From Ochotona curzoniae (lineage: Eukaryota; Chordata; Mammalia; Lagomorpha; Ochotonidae): DNA of 64,000 bases. How positions within the stretch are numbered: position 1 is the stretch's first letter; each line of letters starts with the position of its first letter. The stretch spans positions 18,541,001 to 18,605,000 of the forward strand of contig NW_024466512.1 in NCBI RefSeq assembly GCF_017591425.1, in the 5' to 3' direction. A program made the translations under genes and the position numbers. A model generated the notes under the pieces. That model was not told where the DNA came from, ran no database searches, and worked only from the letters and a program-made list of their open reading frames with translations. This document shows, piece by piece, positions 48,121 through 60,000 of the stretch.

Positions 48121-48360
48121 GGGTTCCTTTTCATTGTCTCTCTCATTCCTTCATGCAGTTCTTAACAACGTGCACAGCTGTTAATTAATGTAGACCTCTC
48201 TCCCTTAAACAGCCGCTGGCATCTTTAGTGAAGTTATGGATTTTCGTTCTCAATTGCTTTGGAGTCACCCCAAGGCTATTAATTTGAGCTATTAGCCGTG
48301 GGTGATTTTAAGATCCATATTGATAATGTTGACTTCGTCCTGGCTGCCTGCTGTACGAGC
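48121..48360. promoter_or_regulatory. candidate conserved non-coding element, E-box abutting TTAATTAA
   Basis: CAGCTG (48175-48180) is directly followed by TTAATTAA (48181-48188), giving a bHLH E-box fused to a homeodomain palindrome. CTATTAATTTGAGC near 48277 and CTATTAGCCG near 48289 follow. Repeat-free and compositionally like developmental enhancers; the role is inferred. Confidence 0.35.
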
Positions 48361-48469
48361 TGTCGGTAAGCAAGAGGTGTCTGTCTCTGTCTCTGTAGCA
48401 GCTGAGTTTCCTGGGATGCTCTCTGAGAGTCAAGCTGGGTCAAGTCACTACTGCACGCATCCCACTCAG

Positions 48470-48655
48470 TAGCAGATTTGGATATAATAAGCAGTTTTTA
48501 TAATGATAAAAGCCACAATAATAATAACCATCATGATAAATTACTATAATAAATCTGCAATGTTGTTACTATACTGGTGTTTATCTCTTACTTATCCTTA
48601 ATACTAATTAACAAGCAAATAGTTTTTATCGCTAATGATAACCTTCTTTTATAAA
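48470..48655. promoter_or_regulatory. AT-rich candidate regulatory segment
   Basis: GATAATAAG-type and ATGATAAA-type motifs recur (near 48482, 48504, 48533, 48637), with TACTAATTAACAAG near 48602. GATA-like and homeodomain-like cores are frequent, but AT-rich chance occurrence is possible. Confidence 0.2.
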
Positions 48656-48860
48656 TCATCTAAGAAGCAACTACCATTTACAAAGCTCTGCACTAAGACA
48701 GTTTATTCCTTGGTTCCTCAAACCTTCCTTCTGAGAGGATCTGTTATTACGGCCATTTCACAGATGAGAAATTTAAGGTTGGAAGACTTTCATAGTGTTC
48801 TCCAACACACAATGATTTAGTAGAGCTCAAATCTGTATTGGTCTGTGATCCAAGCCAACA
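48656..48860 (-). mobile_element. MIR SINE, antisense
   Basis: accatttacaaagctctgca, ctgttattacggccatttca and cagatgagaaatttaaggtt then tagagctcaaatctgtattg follow the reversed MIR order across its full core. Confidence 0.8.
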
Positions 48861-51191
48861 CTTTCAACCTGTGGTTTCAAATATTAGTCTTAGGAGCTGG
48901 CTGCCTTCCAAGCACTTGAGGACATTTCTGAACACTCAGACTGTCACACTCCTTTTCAGTTCCGTGTTTCAGACCCATGACAAACAGTAACAGACTCTCA
49001 AAACCACAATGACACATGGCTCGGCCTGTATCCACTCCAGCAACCACATGTTAACAAGCCCGGCTTCTCGAACTTTACTACTGACCTACAAATGCACATG
49101 TGTGTTTCACTGACAGTTACTTACCTTACACGATTGTGTTATTCAATACCCACATTTGAATTCTTGCTGTGTGTCTATATAGCTGTGGTCAGAATGTAGG
49201 GTACCAACACATAACGTGGGTTTCTAATACATAGGGAATATTGGTTAACATCAATATACCAGTCTTTTAGAGATCATAGAACAAACATCTATATTTATAA
49301 TCTTTTGCAGCAACCATAGTTTCAAATTTGGGCAGGAGAGATATTTGTCATTTTGCTCACTTGGCAGGATATATAGTTCAAAGATTGAATTAGAATTTTA
49401 CTCTGCCCCTCTGTATGCCTCAGACTGCAGTAAAGTCACATTAGCTCACTAACTCAGCCATGAAGTGGGGTTCTTAGCCCATGCCAGGAACCGCTGTGAA
49501 GAAATATGGTGGATATTAGATGCCCATCTTGACAGCGACTAACTGGTGCACAGGAATAATCCTCACTTGGAGAAGCACTGGAGGCAACTCCCTGGGACAG
49601 TAAGTCTGTACCTTGGACTTCTGCAAGACCTGCTCTAAAACTTGGAGAACTCACTGTGCAGAACTGATCAGTGGAAGCTAAGCTGCTAATTCAGGTTAGA
49701 ATTTAAACAATGGATGCACCAGACCTCATGGACAGAGGGCCTCGGGAAGGATCAGATACCAACTCTAATAATTTCATTCTCCTGAATTCCCGGAGGGACA
49801 GCAGTGTGGACAGCATACAGAGTCAAGTGGTCACCAGCATTGTCTTCTGTGAATTGTTAGATAAATAAAGGAATGCAAAATTTTTAAAACATGCTTCCAT
49901 TCGCCTGTTTCCAAAACTATTCTTTCTGTGTGATTTGCTACAAGAGACGATATTTTAAGTGCCTGCTAGATTTTTGTCTTCGTGGTTTCCTTTAGGTAAT
50001 GCTAGGGCATGATTGATGGGGGAACTGGCAAGTGAAATCACAGGAAACGTAACAGAAAGGAGTCAAAATCACCACTAAGAGTCTCCACACACATATCAAT
50101 AGATGGTTGACTGATTTCCTCCCAAATACTTTGTGATGTACAATGCTACATTCTTTGCTTTTCATTTCATGTTTGTACTCGTGCTTTTCCTGTCTTATTT
50201 ACACATATCATTTCATTGACATTCACAATATGGACGTGCCATAATTTACTCAAACAGCCCACTATTGTTTGACATTTCAATGATTTTGATTTTTCACTCA
50301 TTGTAAAAATGAGGAAATGCAGTAATATAGCATCATTTCTGTCTACAAGTGTCTTCAAGACAGGATCCTAGTCCCCCTGTTTTAAGGCTACTGATATTCC
50401 CAATCTCTTTTCCAAGAAGGTGGCACACATCAAGATTCCCTACTCCATGTATTTTTCTTTTATCACCCTGTATTAAAGCGCTCAATTGACCACATCTCTC
50501 AAGAAACCTTCCCTGGACAAATGTTGACAAGCTTGAGATCATAAAGTTTGAATGAGTCATTAAAAAAAAAAAACCCTCAGTTTTATTATAAATTTATTTG
50601 CCAACTTTTATCATGTTTATCCATTATACTCTTATGCACTACATTTAATTTGAGACAAAATTTTAAAAACTGTAAGAATCAGGTAGAGAAAGCTCAAGTT
50701 CACATACTTGAAGTACTTCCAATTGATGTCATATTTGTGATTTCTTTGCTTGCTAATAGCACTTTGATCATTTGTAGAATAAGTGCATAAATTAAAGAAC
50801 TAATAGAATCACCTGTCAATTCAATAATTAATTGAGGCTGAATAGGAAACAGGGTACTAACAAGGTTCTAAGATCACACACACATAAATTAAAACAAATA
50901 CACCCTTAGGGAGCTTCTGTTTACAGTAGCACGGAGTACCGAACAAGTGATTATCGTCAGACAAGATACAGCCATGGTATCATTGGATTATATAATGGAA
51001 ATCGGAAGGATATTGCATAGCAGGAAGGTGATGTGGAAGTATCATATAACCAGAAAACATTAAATAACAAGAAGATAAAAAAGGAAGGCAGTTGAAGTAC
51101 TTGAGGAATTTGGGGGAAAAAACCAGAAATGTAGCAAAGAACACTGAGAAAAAAAGTGTGCATTATGAATATTCACATGTTCAGATATTGG
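48861..51191. other. single-copy stretch, no recognised element
   Basis: No repeat, exon or RNA gene recognised. Confidence 0.45.
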
Positions 51192-51508
51192 GTTTTTTTT
51201 CTTTAGACATATGTTTATTTGAAAGGCAGGAGGAAGGAGAGAGAAAAAAATTTTCCCTCCACTGCTTTGTTACCCCAATGGTTGCAATAGCTGGAAATAA
51301 GCCAATCTGAATACAGGAAGCAGGAGCTTCCTCCAGGTCTCCCTTATGGATGCAGGGTCCCAAATACTTAAGCCATCCTACACCGCTTTCCCAGGCAACA
51401 AGCAGGGAGCCAGATAGAAAGTGGAGCAGCTGGGACACTAACTGGCATCTATATGAGATCCCAGTACTGCAGGTGGCAGGCTCACCTACTACATCACGTC
51501 CCTGGTCC
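51192..51508 (-). mobile_element. C-type SINE, reverse
   Basis: TTTATTTGAAAGGCAGGAGG tail side, ACTGCTTTGTTACCCCAATG, CTTCCTCCAGGTCTCCCTTA, CAAGCAGGGAGCCAGATAG and ATGAGATCCCAGTACTGCAG. Diverged full-length copy. Confidence 0.88.
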
Positions 51509-54066
51509 CTTACGGTTCTTTTCTAATTCAACATTTTCTTGCCCAAATATTGAAAAAGAAAGCACATGTGTGAAAATTTTAAAAATATATATATCATGTT
51601 TTCCTTCTCATATCAACTTCAGCAACTGGTAAGAGAGAACATTGAAAACTAGAACAGAGATCTAGAGGCCAGTTAACCTGTTAAAACAGTCCAGGAGAGA
51701 GCTGATTTTTTCTTGGATTTTCAGCAGTGATAATGGCAAACTGGGAGAATCTCAATAGCTTAGGATGGCCGCATTCTGCCCATGAAATCCCTGTTGCTGA
51801 AGAGACTTCTGCCCCTTGCTGCAGGAGGAGAAGGGGTTACTGGTCATCTTCAAGGCAGTAAGATCTCTCTACATTTGACTGACGTTATAAAATTTCTCAC
51901 AGTTTGTCATTGTATTTCCTTCTATATTAACTCTAAGAGTGTATCAGTTCAAATAATTCTATTTAACTGTTGTTAAAAAATAGTAATTGTTTCAGAGGAT
52001 GGGAGAAGGAAGGTCCCAAAGCTTTAAATGGTGACAGTGTATGTGTAATTCCTCTGTTAGGCAAACAACATGCATGGGATTTTTTCCTTGTAGAAACACT
52101 GCATGTATTTAATACTATTCCTAAGATTCTAGGACATCGTTGCCTATAAAGAAATATACTGGACTCAATAGAAAATGTCTGAAAATGCATCTCATTTGAA
52201 GGATGAATGCAAGAGTCAATTTCAAACCTCAGAAGGGTCACTCATATAGTACCCCACCCAGACAAGGCAAGAAAGTGGTGGTTCCTCAGATATCTAACTG
52301 GCTTGAGCATCAATTCTTTGCCCTCTTTCTCCTAATTGCTACCTCTCACAATAGAAATAATATGAATCAAGGAGATGCCTGGATGACTTTATATCAAATA
52401 AATATATATAATATCATATATACAGAGATGATGATGCATCATGAATCTGTATTTGTATTCTTAACTTTTACAAATATTGATTTGGTCCCTGAAACTCCTT
52501 GCTTTTTAATTCTGCATCAGGAGAGGAATCCAGTACTAAACTCACAGTGCAACGTCTTTGATGAGGAGATAGGAGCAAGGAGAGGCAGGCAGCCTTCTGC
52601 CGTTCCTTACTCTTTTACCAAGTTGTCAGTCTCTCATCTCCAGCAGACACAGCCCTCCCTCTCAAAGGCTTCACACAATGATTGCACATTTCTTACTCAC
52701 TGCTTTTTCTCTTCCTACAATTCTGCCTAACAGCCAGCTTTGGCTCGGTTAACTGCCTACTGATTTCATAAGTTAGGAGGGACACACCCCATAGAAATCA
52801 AATAACATGATTCCTTTCCTGCCATTTGCCTCATGAATGTACACACTGGCTCCTCATCCTAGATTCCTGATTTGTATGTGCTGCTGTTCATTATGTTACA
52901 TTTAATGAGAGGGCCAGGCCGAGGTGCAAAGCGCTTCAGCTGCATCAGCCACACAGGGGCAGTGAGAACCTCATCACCCACAATCCCATGCAGTGCTCTC
53001 AATCCTGCCCTTTAGTTTGTTTCCCAGCTCTCAGATTTCCCTCCCAAGGTTTAATAACAACGATTAACATGCCCCAAACAAAGGAATTTTATCAGGTTCA
53101 AAGGAGCACGAAATCAAGCCTCATTCTTGCAGTACTTCAGTACTGAGCAATAACAACCACGGAAGATCTGTAAGAAACTGGGGGGTGGAACCTGAGAAGC
53201 CACCACAGTCCCATCCTGCAGTGCTTGTGCTACTGTAGGGTGGACAGATGGCAGGTCAGAGCTCTATAAACAGCAAACCCTGCTGTCCCTCTAGTGCCCA
53301 AAGCTTGAACTCTGCCTGTTGAGCCTCCTGAATACAAATCCTGTGTTTATATACTTGTATTTATACAACTAAAACCAGCCAGCCAGCCATACCAAGAACG
53401 ACCAGGACAGTAGGCAGCTGCCACCGCCAGCAGGAACTGACCTACTCCCTTCACACCAATCAGGGGAGGGCTGTTTACAAAGACAGAACTTCCTCTCAAC
53501 CCAGAGAAGTGGAGGTCAGCTTTTCTTCTCCTAACACTCCCAAATCCTCTTACAGCAATTCTGTCTGCTTTGTCCTCCTGAGACTTCTTAATTCTTGACA
53601 GCCCAGAGAGAATTTCTATTCTCAGGATGTCTGGGGGGAAAAACCACTAAAGCTCAGGACAGCCTTGGGTGTTCCAGCCTTCCTGTGCCCAGTCCAGGGT
53701 GGCACATTGGTTATTCTTGAATTCTTTATTGAGTCAATGTCCTGTGTGGCAAGGATAAAGGGTCTACTCCCTCTTCCCATCCTTCACTCAAGGATTTTAA
53801 AAGGACAGTTTTCATGGCTTCTTCATTTGAGATGATGCAGGAGCAATCAAGTTTGTAAATTCAGGAAAATGGCAAGCCTCTTGTCAGAGAGTGTGGTCAG
53901 GGAATCTGTGACATTTTGAAAATGTGGTTTTGCTGTGCTCTTTGCTTAAAAATATCCCACAAAAGCTGCCTGATGCTAAGTCCTCTCTGTACATGTTTTC
54001 TAACATGACTTTAATTAGAATAAAGAATGGCCAGGCACATGCTCTCTTGATTCAAACCCCAGTAGT
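51509..54066. other. single-copy stretch, no recognised element
   Basis: A 175-codon plus-strand frame at 52203-52730 has no recognisable domain, and no splice or promoter context supports it. Nothing else is recognised. Confidence 0.4.
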
Positions 54067-54135
54067 CATATGTATGTGTGTGTATACATGCATGCATGCG
54101 TGCACATATATATACATATACATATATACATATAC
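54067..54135. repeat. 69-nt perfect alternating pyrimidine-purine tract
   Basis: Every base from 54067 to 54135 alternates pyrimidine and purine. It combines TG, CA, TGCA, GCGTGC and TA segments instead of a single dinucleotide. It can adopt Z-DNA in its GC/TG centre and melt in its TA end. Confidence 0.93.
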
Positions 54136-54616
54136 TTCTTCCATTTTACTCTCCAGAATAGGGGTTCAAGTCCATGTTGAGAACATATCACTAATTCCAA
54201 GGTGGTCTTCTAGTTGATGACTTTTGGAGACACCTTCTTGATACCTGTAAGAGGTTTGCTGATTCCTAAATGTTGGTTGCCTGTTCTTATGATATTTATG
54301 GGTCCTAGGGTTCCTGGGCCTTTGTTTTTTTTCATCTATGAGAATTAGAAATTTTAAGAGCAAGACTGATGTGAAGACTAAGTGAAATCTTATTACTCTT
54401 CCCAACATCCCAAGTCACCCACCTGTGTAGCTTCAGGGAGCCCCTTATTCTGGTGACGGGAATTCCCAGCTTCCACTCTTGTTGGCTGTATACTTGTATT
54501 GATGATCTCAGTCATGAAATTAACTGCTTGGGAGCCAGGAAATTGGCCCTTCTCAGCTGAACTTGCAGGGATCAGCACAGTAATTAATAAGCACTAAGAT
54601 ATACTTACAGGACAGA

Positions 54617-54648
54617 CAGATGGACGGATGGATGGATGGATGGATGGA
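54617..54648. repeat. (GGAT)n microsatellite
   Basis: Tetranucleotide GGAT repeats, mostly perfect from 54626, with a variant GGAC unit at the start. Confidence 0.93.
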
Positions 54649-55600
54649 GAGATGGGGAGGGAAGTGGAACTGATAAAGTTTGAGACATCGAGGAAAATTT
54701 AGAGAAAGAAGCATCACTGTCTTTTCTTACAATGTAGCCTCAAGACACTCCGTCCACGTGACTCTGCCAGTACTGTTCAGAAACACTGTATTTCTGTCCT
54801 CTCTTTCATTATTCCAGTCATCACATCTTCCATGTAACAGAAAGCTAATGGCAGCTAGCTGTCTTACTAGAAAGAAAAAAGCAATCTCATAGCCTCATTA
54901 GCCCTAAATTGCTACTGACAAACACAGTTTTATGTATTTCCCCATTTAGAGACACATTTTAATCAGTGACAATGCCTTAATCAAAGGAAGGGTGTATAGA
55001 TGGGGTTCTTCCAGACTCAGGGAGCATTTAGAAACTCAATCTCCCTGTTGTGTGCAGCACTCGCAGCCATCACGCACCAGCCACCCAGCCCTAAGACATT
55101 TAAGCACAAAGCTAGCTTTGAATAAGAACAACCACAAAACTCTCGCTTGTTGCTCCCATGACCAATCTGCCAGCAAGCTGTAACAGAGCTCTGAGGTCTT
55201 GTTCTATGCAACTATGACACGTCTTCGGATTTTATCCCATATAACATGAGTGCCAAAGAGAGAGAGCCTATCCTGTTTCTATATTCCTATAGCTAAATGC
55301 CTAGACCTTCTCAGCCTACTGCTCTCAATACAACCATGAGTACGGCCAGATCCAGGTCAGGCTTTGTGGTGCGACAAGTAGGTTCAAACTCAGGGGACGC
55401 AGGGGTGAGAAACACGAAATTCTGATTTGCCTAGAAAATGTAAACATGGACTTCTGCATTTGTGCATACATAAGGAAGCTGCCTTAGCCCTATCTGTATA
55501 GCTTCCATGCAGACACATCTGTCCATGTGTTTCTATAGAGAGGCCTGACATTAAGGACACAGGCACAACCCGCTGGTGTCAGAAAATACCTTCACAAAGG
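54649..55600. other. single-copy stretch
   Basis: No repeat or gene recognised. Confidence 0.4.
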
Positions 55601-55717
55601 TCACGTGACAGACACATGTTCTTTCCCCATTGAGGCTGAATAAAGAAAAGAGATGTTGAAAAGGAAGGCCAGTTGGACCATGAAAGCCAGTTTGGAAACC
55701 TCCTAGTGGGATTTGAT

Positions 55718-55772
55718 TTTGCTAGCTGGTAAAGTGATTTGCTCAAGGTCACCCACGTAGAAGGAGCAGAGA
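55718..55772 (-). mobile_element. MIR fragment, antisense
   Basis: gctggtaaagtgatttgctc followed by aaggtcacccacgtagaagg is the reversed MIR core 'taagtgacttgctcaaggtcacacagc'. A second weak trace follows at about 55865-55955. Confidence 0.6.
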
Positions 55773-55959
55773 AATCTTTAAAACATTGTATACAGCACTT
55801 CACCTTTTAGTTTAAAAAATGTTGCTTATTACAAGGATTGTTTTTAAAATACTGTGCAGCACTCAGCAAAGTCATCACCCCTCCTTCATAGGCAAGCAAG
55901 GTGAAGATCAGAGTGCCTCTGTCACACAGCACCTGCCAGTAGACCTAATGCACGACTGA

Positions 55960-56540
55960 CTCCAGCACCTCACGTGATGTGCTTTTGTATTTGGGGTTTC
56001 GGGGGGGAACTGTTGTTGGTTGTTTGGTTGAGCATTTCAGAACATGACTACACATAAAACCTACTCTCTATGGTTTTTGAAGGCTAGACCGAGCATCAGT
56101 GAGTCAGGAGCTGACTCAGCAGAGCCTGCTCTCCACTGCAGTGGGATGGCCCTGTGCATTCCAGGAAGTAAGGGGGGCCGTGAGGGCTGCCTCTCAGAAG
56201 CCTCCCAGCTCTCTTTGAAGAGCTGTCACAAATCTTTGCTCATGTTTCTCACCAGGCAGGATCCTGGCAGTCAAATCCGTTCACAGTCCTTTAATGGCAC
56301 CAAAGCCTTTTTCTTAAAGATCTCAGTGAAGAGGAAAATGACTCCACCACAACCGAAATTGCCCAACATTTGTTTTCCTTTGTGCTAATATGAGACTCAG
56401 AAAAATATACCATCAAGAAGGCAGCACTAATATCACTGTGTAAATTTGCAGGTGTTTCAGCAAAATTATTAGATAGTCTAGAGTGGAATCCAAGTTGCAC
56501 CAAGAACTGGGTGGCCTCCAAGAATTAAGACAATTTTAGA
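55960..56540. other. single-copy stretch
   Basis: No repeat or gene recognised. A short G-run lies near 56001. Confidence 0.4.
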
Positions 56541-56862
56541 AGGACCAGCTCAGTGGCATAGCCAGCTAATCCTCCACCTGTAGAGTGAACATCTCTTATG
56601 GGCACCAATTCAAGTCTAATTCAAAGTGCTCCACTTCCAATCCAGCTCCTTGCTAATGGCATGGGAAAGCAGTGGAAGAGAATGAGCCACATTTTTGGAC
56701 CCCTGCATTTACATGGAAGACCCACAGTAGGTTTCTGGCTCTGAGCTTCAGACTAGCCACTACAGAAATTTGGGGAGTAAACCAGTGGATAGAAGATTTA
56801 CCTTTTACATCTCTCTTCTGTAACTCCTAACACCTTTCAAATAAACAAACAAACAAGAAAAG
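56541..56862 (+). mobile_element. C-type SINE, plus
   Basis: AAGGACCAGCTCAGTGGCAT head, CTCTTATGGGCACCAATTC, CCAGCTCCTTGCTAATGGCA, CTGGCTCTGAGCTTCAGACT and tail CTTTCAAATAAAC with (AAAC)n. Diverged. Confidence 0.88.
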
Positions 56863-56879
56863 TAAATTAAAAAATAATA

Positions 56880-57470
56880 GTAACTGGCCAGCTACAGACA
56901 ACTGCCTAGGTTGCCTTGTACCTAAGTAAGTGTTTCACTGCTGGCAGAAAAAGCAGCCAACAGCTAGTGGGCATCCTGGACCTAGTTAATGCTAAATTTG
57001 TGGTAACTACACTAGTGTATCAGCAGAGTTGCCTATGCAACAATGACACATTAGCAGACAAGGTCTGGGGACCCTCTCATGAGTGTGCATGGGCCCCTGG
57101 GTAGGCAGACAGGGCCCCATGGTGGCATGGCACACTGCCAGAGGACCAGGCTTGGGGATCTGTGTGCTGTGGGCATGTGGGCATGGGGGGCTGTAGATTG
57201 CTCAGGAAAGCAACTCTGGAGATGTATGAGAGAATGGCATGTTGAGGTAGAATATGACAGGTGCGGAATGATGCATGGGGGATTTCTACCAACCAGGCTA
57301 CTAGACTTACTAGTAAAGAGGCTTGGGCAAGGGGAGACTGAGACCAGATGGTTTGGAAGAAAGGAAACTGGAAGACTTTTCAAGGTCGAACCAATATACT
57401 CGCCCATGTGGGAGATCTGAGTTGGAATCGTTGGTATCCACCACTGCCTACCAGTAAACACAAAAGCTAT
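56880..57470 (+). repeat. 5' part of the VNTR-bearing element
   Basis: GC-richer than its surroundings. It ends with CCACCACTGCCTACCAGTAAAC (57439 onward), which resembles one unit of the tandem array that resumes beyond the SINE. That suggests the SINE landed inside the array. The true 5' end is uncertain; 56880 is just after the previous SINE's tail. Confidence 0.4.
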
Positions 57471-57796
57471 GGTGGGAGGACTAGCACAGTAGCCGAGCAA
57501 CTAAAGTCCTCACCTTGCACAAGCCATGATACCATATGGCACCGGTTCATGTCCTGGCAGCCCCGATTCCCATCCAGCTTCCTGTCTGTGTCCTGGGAAA
57601 GCACTCAAGAACAGCCCAAAGCCTTGGGATCCTGCACCCACATGAGAGACCCAGAAGAAGCTCCAGGCTCCTGGCTTCAGATCAACTCAGATGCAGCCAT
57701 TGCAGCCACTTGGGGAGTGAATCAGCAAACGGGAGCTCTTCCCGTCTCTTCTCCTCTCTGTATATCTGACTTTTCAATAAAACTAAATAAATCTGG

Positions 57797-57798
<2 letters not shown>
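57471..57798 (+). mobile_element. C-type SINE interrupting the VNTR element
   Basis: GGGAGGACTAGCACAGTAGC head, B-box CCGGTTCATGTCC near 57541, GCAGCCCCGATTCCCATCC, GAGAGACCCAGAAGAAGC, GGGGAGTGAATCAGCAAACG and tail TTTTCAATAAAACTAAATAA. The tail ends in the AC microsatellite. Confidence 0.9.

Positions 57799-57836
<38 letters not shown>
57799..57836. repeat. (AC)19 microsatellite in the SINE tail
   Basis: Uninterrupted 38-base AC run starting where the SINE A-rich tail would continue, a common seed for microsatellite growth. Confidence 0.98.
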
Positions 57837-57840
<4 letters not shown>

Positions 57841-60000
57841 GCTGGTGGGCCCGCCTGGCAGAGCCTGACCAAGTACCTGCTAGTGAGTGTCATGGCTAGG
57901 AGTAAACATGTTAGTTAGTGGGCCATTACACTAGCCAACATGTGAGGAACTGGGTCTGGAATCAGAGTCTGTGGGGGATCATGGGCTCACATCTGTGGGA
58001 ATCCCATACTAGCTGGTTTGCTCAAGGAGCTGGGGCTGCTGATGGGCCAAGCTAGGCATGACCTGGAACTCACCATTACTCATGGGTATAGAGTTCAGGA
58101 ACAGGCTGGACTGTTTCATGCCACAGCTCCCACAGATGCATCCCAGAACTGGGTGTGGGGAAGGCAAGACCACAATATCTACCAGCACACTCAAAGGCCA
58201 ACGCTGTGGAGCACACTGTGCTGGGTAAGGGCCTAGAAGCCACTGACATGCGTGAGATCTGGGTCTGAATGAGCCTGGAGGGGAACTTGAACTTCCCTGG
58301 TGGACTATTGGCATCTATTGGCAAAGGCCAAGCAAGGTGATGGGTTATGTCAGCTGGGTTGGAGCAACCACTGGCACAAGCCAAGATCTGTGGCTGAGAG
58401 CAAGCCTGATCTGAGAGCTACGGGGATGCCCCTGCTGGGCTGTGATTCCCACTGGTGAGTGCAAAAGCCAGAATGGGAGCAGTGAACTGCAATGGACATG
58501 GTTGCAGTACCCCTCAGCATGTGTGTGGAATAGGTCTGTAATGTGCCAAACTGGACTTGGCTCAAACAGCTGCTGCTCACAAGAACCAGGGTGGATGTAG
58601 GATGCAAGATCTGGGTCTGGGCATTGGCCAGGCAGAGCTGAACTGTAGCACCCAACAGTAAGAGCCAGAATTGGTATGGTCTGGTTAGGTAAGTCCACTA
58701 TATGTGCCTGGACAGGAGGAGGTGGGCCAAGTCAGGCCTGGTCAAGGAAAAACCAGTATGTACAAGATCTGCCACTGGGAAGTGTTCTGATAGAGGAGCT
58801 TTGGAAACAGCTCTGTCAGGACACAATCCTTGCATATGAGTACAAGAACCAAGGCTGGGAGCAGCTCAGACCAGCCCAGCTTGGGGTACCCATCAGCATA
58901 TGTGTGGTTCAGGTCTTGAGGCAAGCCAGGCTAGACCAGTCCATTGCACCCACTGGCAGATATGAGAACCAGGATGGAGTGTAGGAAAGGCCAAGTTGGG
59001 TACAACAGCAACCAGGTCACATTTGGGCTGGGACTGGGGGCAGCCCAAGCTGGGCCAGGCTGCAGCACCCACCAGTGTAAGTCGGAATGAGGGGGCAGAC
59101 TGTGCTGAGTCAATCTGCAGCACCGGCTGGTAAACGTCAAGGTGAGGTAAGCCATGGCAGTCTTGTCTGGAGCACCCACCAGTATACATAAGACCCAGGA
59201 TGGGGCATAACCCAAGAGGGGGACTACAAGGACTTTCCTGCTGGGCCACTGCTCCTGCTGGTGAAAGTGAGAGCTAGAACAGGCAGATCAGGTTGGGCAG
59301 TACTAGAAATCTCATCGGCCTGCATGTAAGCTGGGTTGGGGAGAGCCAGGCTGGGCTAAGTGACTATATCCATTCGGGTATGCATGAGCAAGAGTGGGTG
59401 CAGGCCAGTTGGGCTTTACCACAGCATCATCTAGCAGGTGCTGGAACTGGAGGAAAGTCATGTCAGGCTAGACCATAGAACTACCTGGAAAATGTAAGAT
59501 CCAGGGCTTGGATTGGGTCTAGTAGGAAAATTATGGGCAAGACTAATATGCTGTAGCTCCCACCAGTGAGTATGAGAACCAGGACTGAGAACAGGCCTAC
59601 TAAACAGGTGGTGGTACCCACTGGCATGAATGTGGGCTGGATAGTAGGGTCAGTTGGGCTGAGATAGGTTCTAACACCCATTGGTGTTACATGAGAGCCA
59701 AATGGGATGCTGGACAGACTGGACTAGTCTGCTGCACATACTAGCATGCACAGAAATTGGAGCTTGGAACAGGCCTGGTGGGAATTTCTGGAAGTTGCTC
59801 TGACTAGGTTAGAGATCCTGTTAGTTTGTGTGAGGACTAAGTATTGTGGTGGTCATGGTTAGGCTGGGCCACATCATCCATTGATTTGCATAAGAGACAG
59901 GGCTGGAGACAGAACTGACCAGGTGACTGCAACTACCAGTGTGACTATAGGCTGATGTGGGTGATGGACTGAGCTAGACCTTACACTGGCTGGCACACAC
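57837..60000 (+). repeat. degenerate ~60-bp minisatellite (VNTR) array
   Basis: About 2.2 kb of imperfect tandem units. A typical unit contains CACCCACCAGT (or variants such as CCCACTGGC, CCCATTGGT), then GTATGTGAGAACCAGG, then GCTGGGAGCAGGCC and GGCTGGGCTG. In the best-preserved half, anchors fall near 59071, 59126, 59179, 59256, 59316, 59373, 59431, 59484, 59561, 59620, 59680, 59741, 59821, 59881 and 59935. Spacing is 53-61 bases with a few of 77-80. Open frames on both strands here are by-products of the stop-poor repeat. Confidence 0.85.

Noticed and set aside
52203..52730. 175-codon plus-strand open frame
   Set aside because: No recognisable domain, no splice or promoter context, and the composition looks non-coding.
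57348..57899. 183-codon plus-strand open frame
   Set aside because: It is assembled from VNTR-element flank, SINE body and the AC microsatellite, with no family match.
58345..59249. Several 90-118-codon frames on the minus strand, tandem-repeat-like peptides
   Set aside because: They arise from the VNTR units, whose spacing is not a consistent multiple of three.
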